From positions 248,001-312,000 of the forward strand of contig NZ_JAFBDZ010000004.1 of assembly GCF_016908495.1 (NCBI RefSeq): a stretch of DNA of 64,000 bases, read 5' to 3'. Positions 63,305-64,000 of this stretch are shown here, in pieces. The stretch's first letter is position 1, and each line of letters starts with the position of its first letter. The notes below the pieces were generated by a model. The model had not been told where the DNA came from. It did no database searches and saw only the letters and a list, made by a program, of their open reading frames with translations. The stretch comes from Rossellomorea pakistanensis. GTDB lineage: Bacteria; Bacillota; Bacilli; Bacillales; Bacillaceae_B. The position numbers were made by a program, and so were the translations under genes.

Positions 63305-64000
63305 TTATTGATATTTATCCCCAAATTTTTTATCTAATTTAGGCATAATAATGTCGTTCACTATTTCTTCTGCAGACTTTTCATTACTCCAAATTTGATC
63401 CAACCCTGGAGTGATAATCTGGCTTGCTTCAGAGCGGTCGCCCCAATAATAGTTAGGGTTTCTCCGTACATTGTTTAATGCCCAATCAATTACAGCTTCT
63501 TCAAATTCCTCCGGGTGAATTTCAGTATCGGTCCATTTCTTTATTAGTTCTGGCTCTTTATACCATTTCTCTTCGTTCGGCATCCATAGACCACCTTGAA
63601 TTAACGGTAAACTATTCACCGGATCCATAATGAATTTAAGGAATTCTTTCGTTTCATCCCAATTTTCCTTCGTATTGTCCGTGTTAAACACAACAATAGG
63701 CGTTCCATAACTTGTTGTTACGGCCTTTTCCATTTTAGGTAGTACACCAATTCCTAAATTTAGATCTTTTTCTTTTTTCGCCTTACCTAGCTCTTGCAAT
63801 GCCCAATGTCCATCAATATTCATGGCAACTCTTTTCGTAAGAAGAGCTGTATCGGTATTCGGGATCGTTGATAAATTAGCAGGAGTCGGCATTACATGAT
63901 GCACATACATTAAATCTTGCATCCTTTGTAACGCTTCAATGGTTTCCGGTTGATCCAGAATAATGTCCTTTCCATCTTCGGATATAATGCCCCCATTGTT
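63305..64000 (-). CDS. Sugar ABC transporter solute-binding protein, C-terminal part
   Basis: The frame stays open to the right edge, so at least 231 residues are present and the N-terminus with its lipobox lies outside. ISEDGKDIILDQPETIEAL, then NIDGHWALQELGKAK and GVLPKMEKAVTTSYGTPIVV, are typical of the family 1 solute-binding fold. It captures an oligosaccharide outside the cell for the two permeases that follow. The glycosidases in the operon point to arabinofuranosyl sugars. Confidence 0.88.
   Translation of the reverse strand, partial: NNGGIISEDGKDIILDQPETIEALQRMQDLMYVHHVMPTPANLSTIPNTDTALLTKRVAMNIDGHWALQELGKAKKEKDLNLGIGVLPKMEKAVTTSYGTPIVVFNTDNTKENWDETKEFLKFIMDPVNSLPLIQGGLWMPNEEKWYKEPELIKKWTDTEIHPEEFEEAVIDWALNNVRRNPNYYWGDRSEASQIITPGLDQIWSNEKSAEEIVNDIIMPKLDKKFGDKYQ

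Overview
The window looks like a low-GC Bacillaceae chromosome (Bacillus-like). Ribosome binding sites are strong AGGAGG types, intrinsic terminators are common, and several gene sets match Bacillus subtilis neighbourhoods (ytcD/ytbD/ytbE, yoaS/yozG/yoaT, bla genes, yesL). No rRNA, tRNA or CRISPR array was seen. All calls come from reading the sequence by eye; no database search was possible.

Layout. 1-1.4 kb: the 3' end of a family 8 polysaccharide lyase. 1.5-3.4 kb: a small membrane protein and an ECF sigma/anti-sigma pair. 3.6-12.6 kb: amino-acid catabolism, first a D-amino-acid salvage operon (XRE-cupin regulator, D-serine dehydratase, YhdT, Na+/solute symporter, N-acyl-D-amino-acid deacylase), then an RpiR-controlled ornithine cyclodeaminase-like gene with a GltS-type symporter. 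12.9-16.7 kb: a class A beta-lactamase operon with an intact BlaI repressor but a BlaR1 sensor carrying two frameshifts. 17-19.7 kb: HxlR regulator, MFS pump and aldo/keto reductase.

20-30 kb is a defence island. It holds McrBC, then an AT-rich two-gene module (a 744-residue protein with a degenerate N6-methyltransferase core, TRD-like middle and HEPN-like motif, followed by a 458-residue HEPN-like protein), then relics of a type I restriction locus (M48/YgjP pseudogene, small winged-helix-like gene, decayed HsdR C-terminus). A 16-bp palindromic direct repeat flanks the module plus relics (24168 and 29969). The two-gene module is the best candidate for an undescribed system.

30-39 kb: quinone reductase/alcohol dehydrogenase; an ECF41-type sigma factor with its carboxymuconolactone decarboxylase partner and a recognisable ECF41 promoter; and a LacI-controlled sugar operon (isomerase/epimerase, two Gfo/Idh/MocA dehydrogenases, GPH transporter, VOC protein) with operators TGTAATCGATTACA. 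39.5-45 kb: a patch of gene relics (thioesterase, tyrosine recombinase, chemotaxis receptor) among an acetyltransferase, a DHA2 efflux pump, an Lrp regulator with an AhpD-like gene, and a methyltransferase. 45.5-51 kb: MocR regulator with a divergent EamA transporter, yoaS-yozG-yoaT, a metallo-beta-lactamase-fold hydrolase and a second Lrp regulator. 51.4-53.7 kb: a DMT-MFS fusion transporter behind an attenuator-like leader. 54-64 kb: YesL, oligoendopeptidase F, and an ABC importer with two GH127/GH146-type glycosidases (one frameshifted), probably for L-arabinofuranosyl oligosaccharides; the solute-binding protein runs off the right edge.

Broken genes are frequent. Some carry single-base indels in homopolymers, so real decay and sequencing error must be separated before functional conclusions are drawn.
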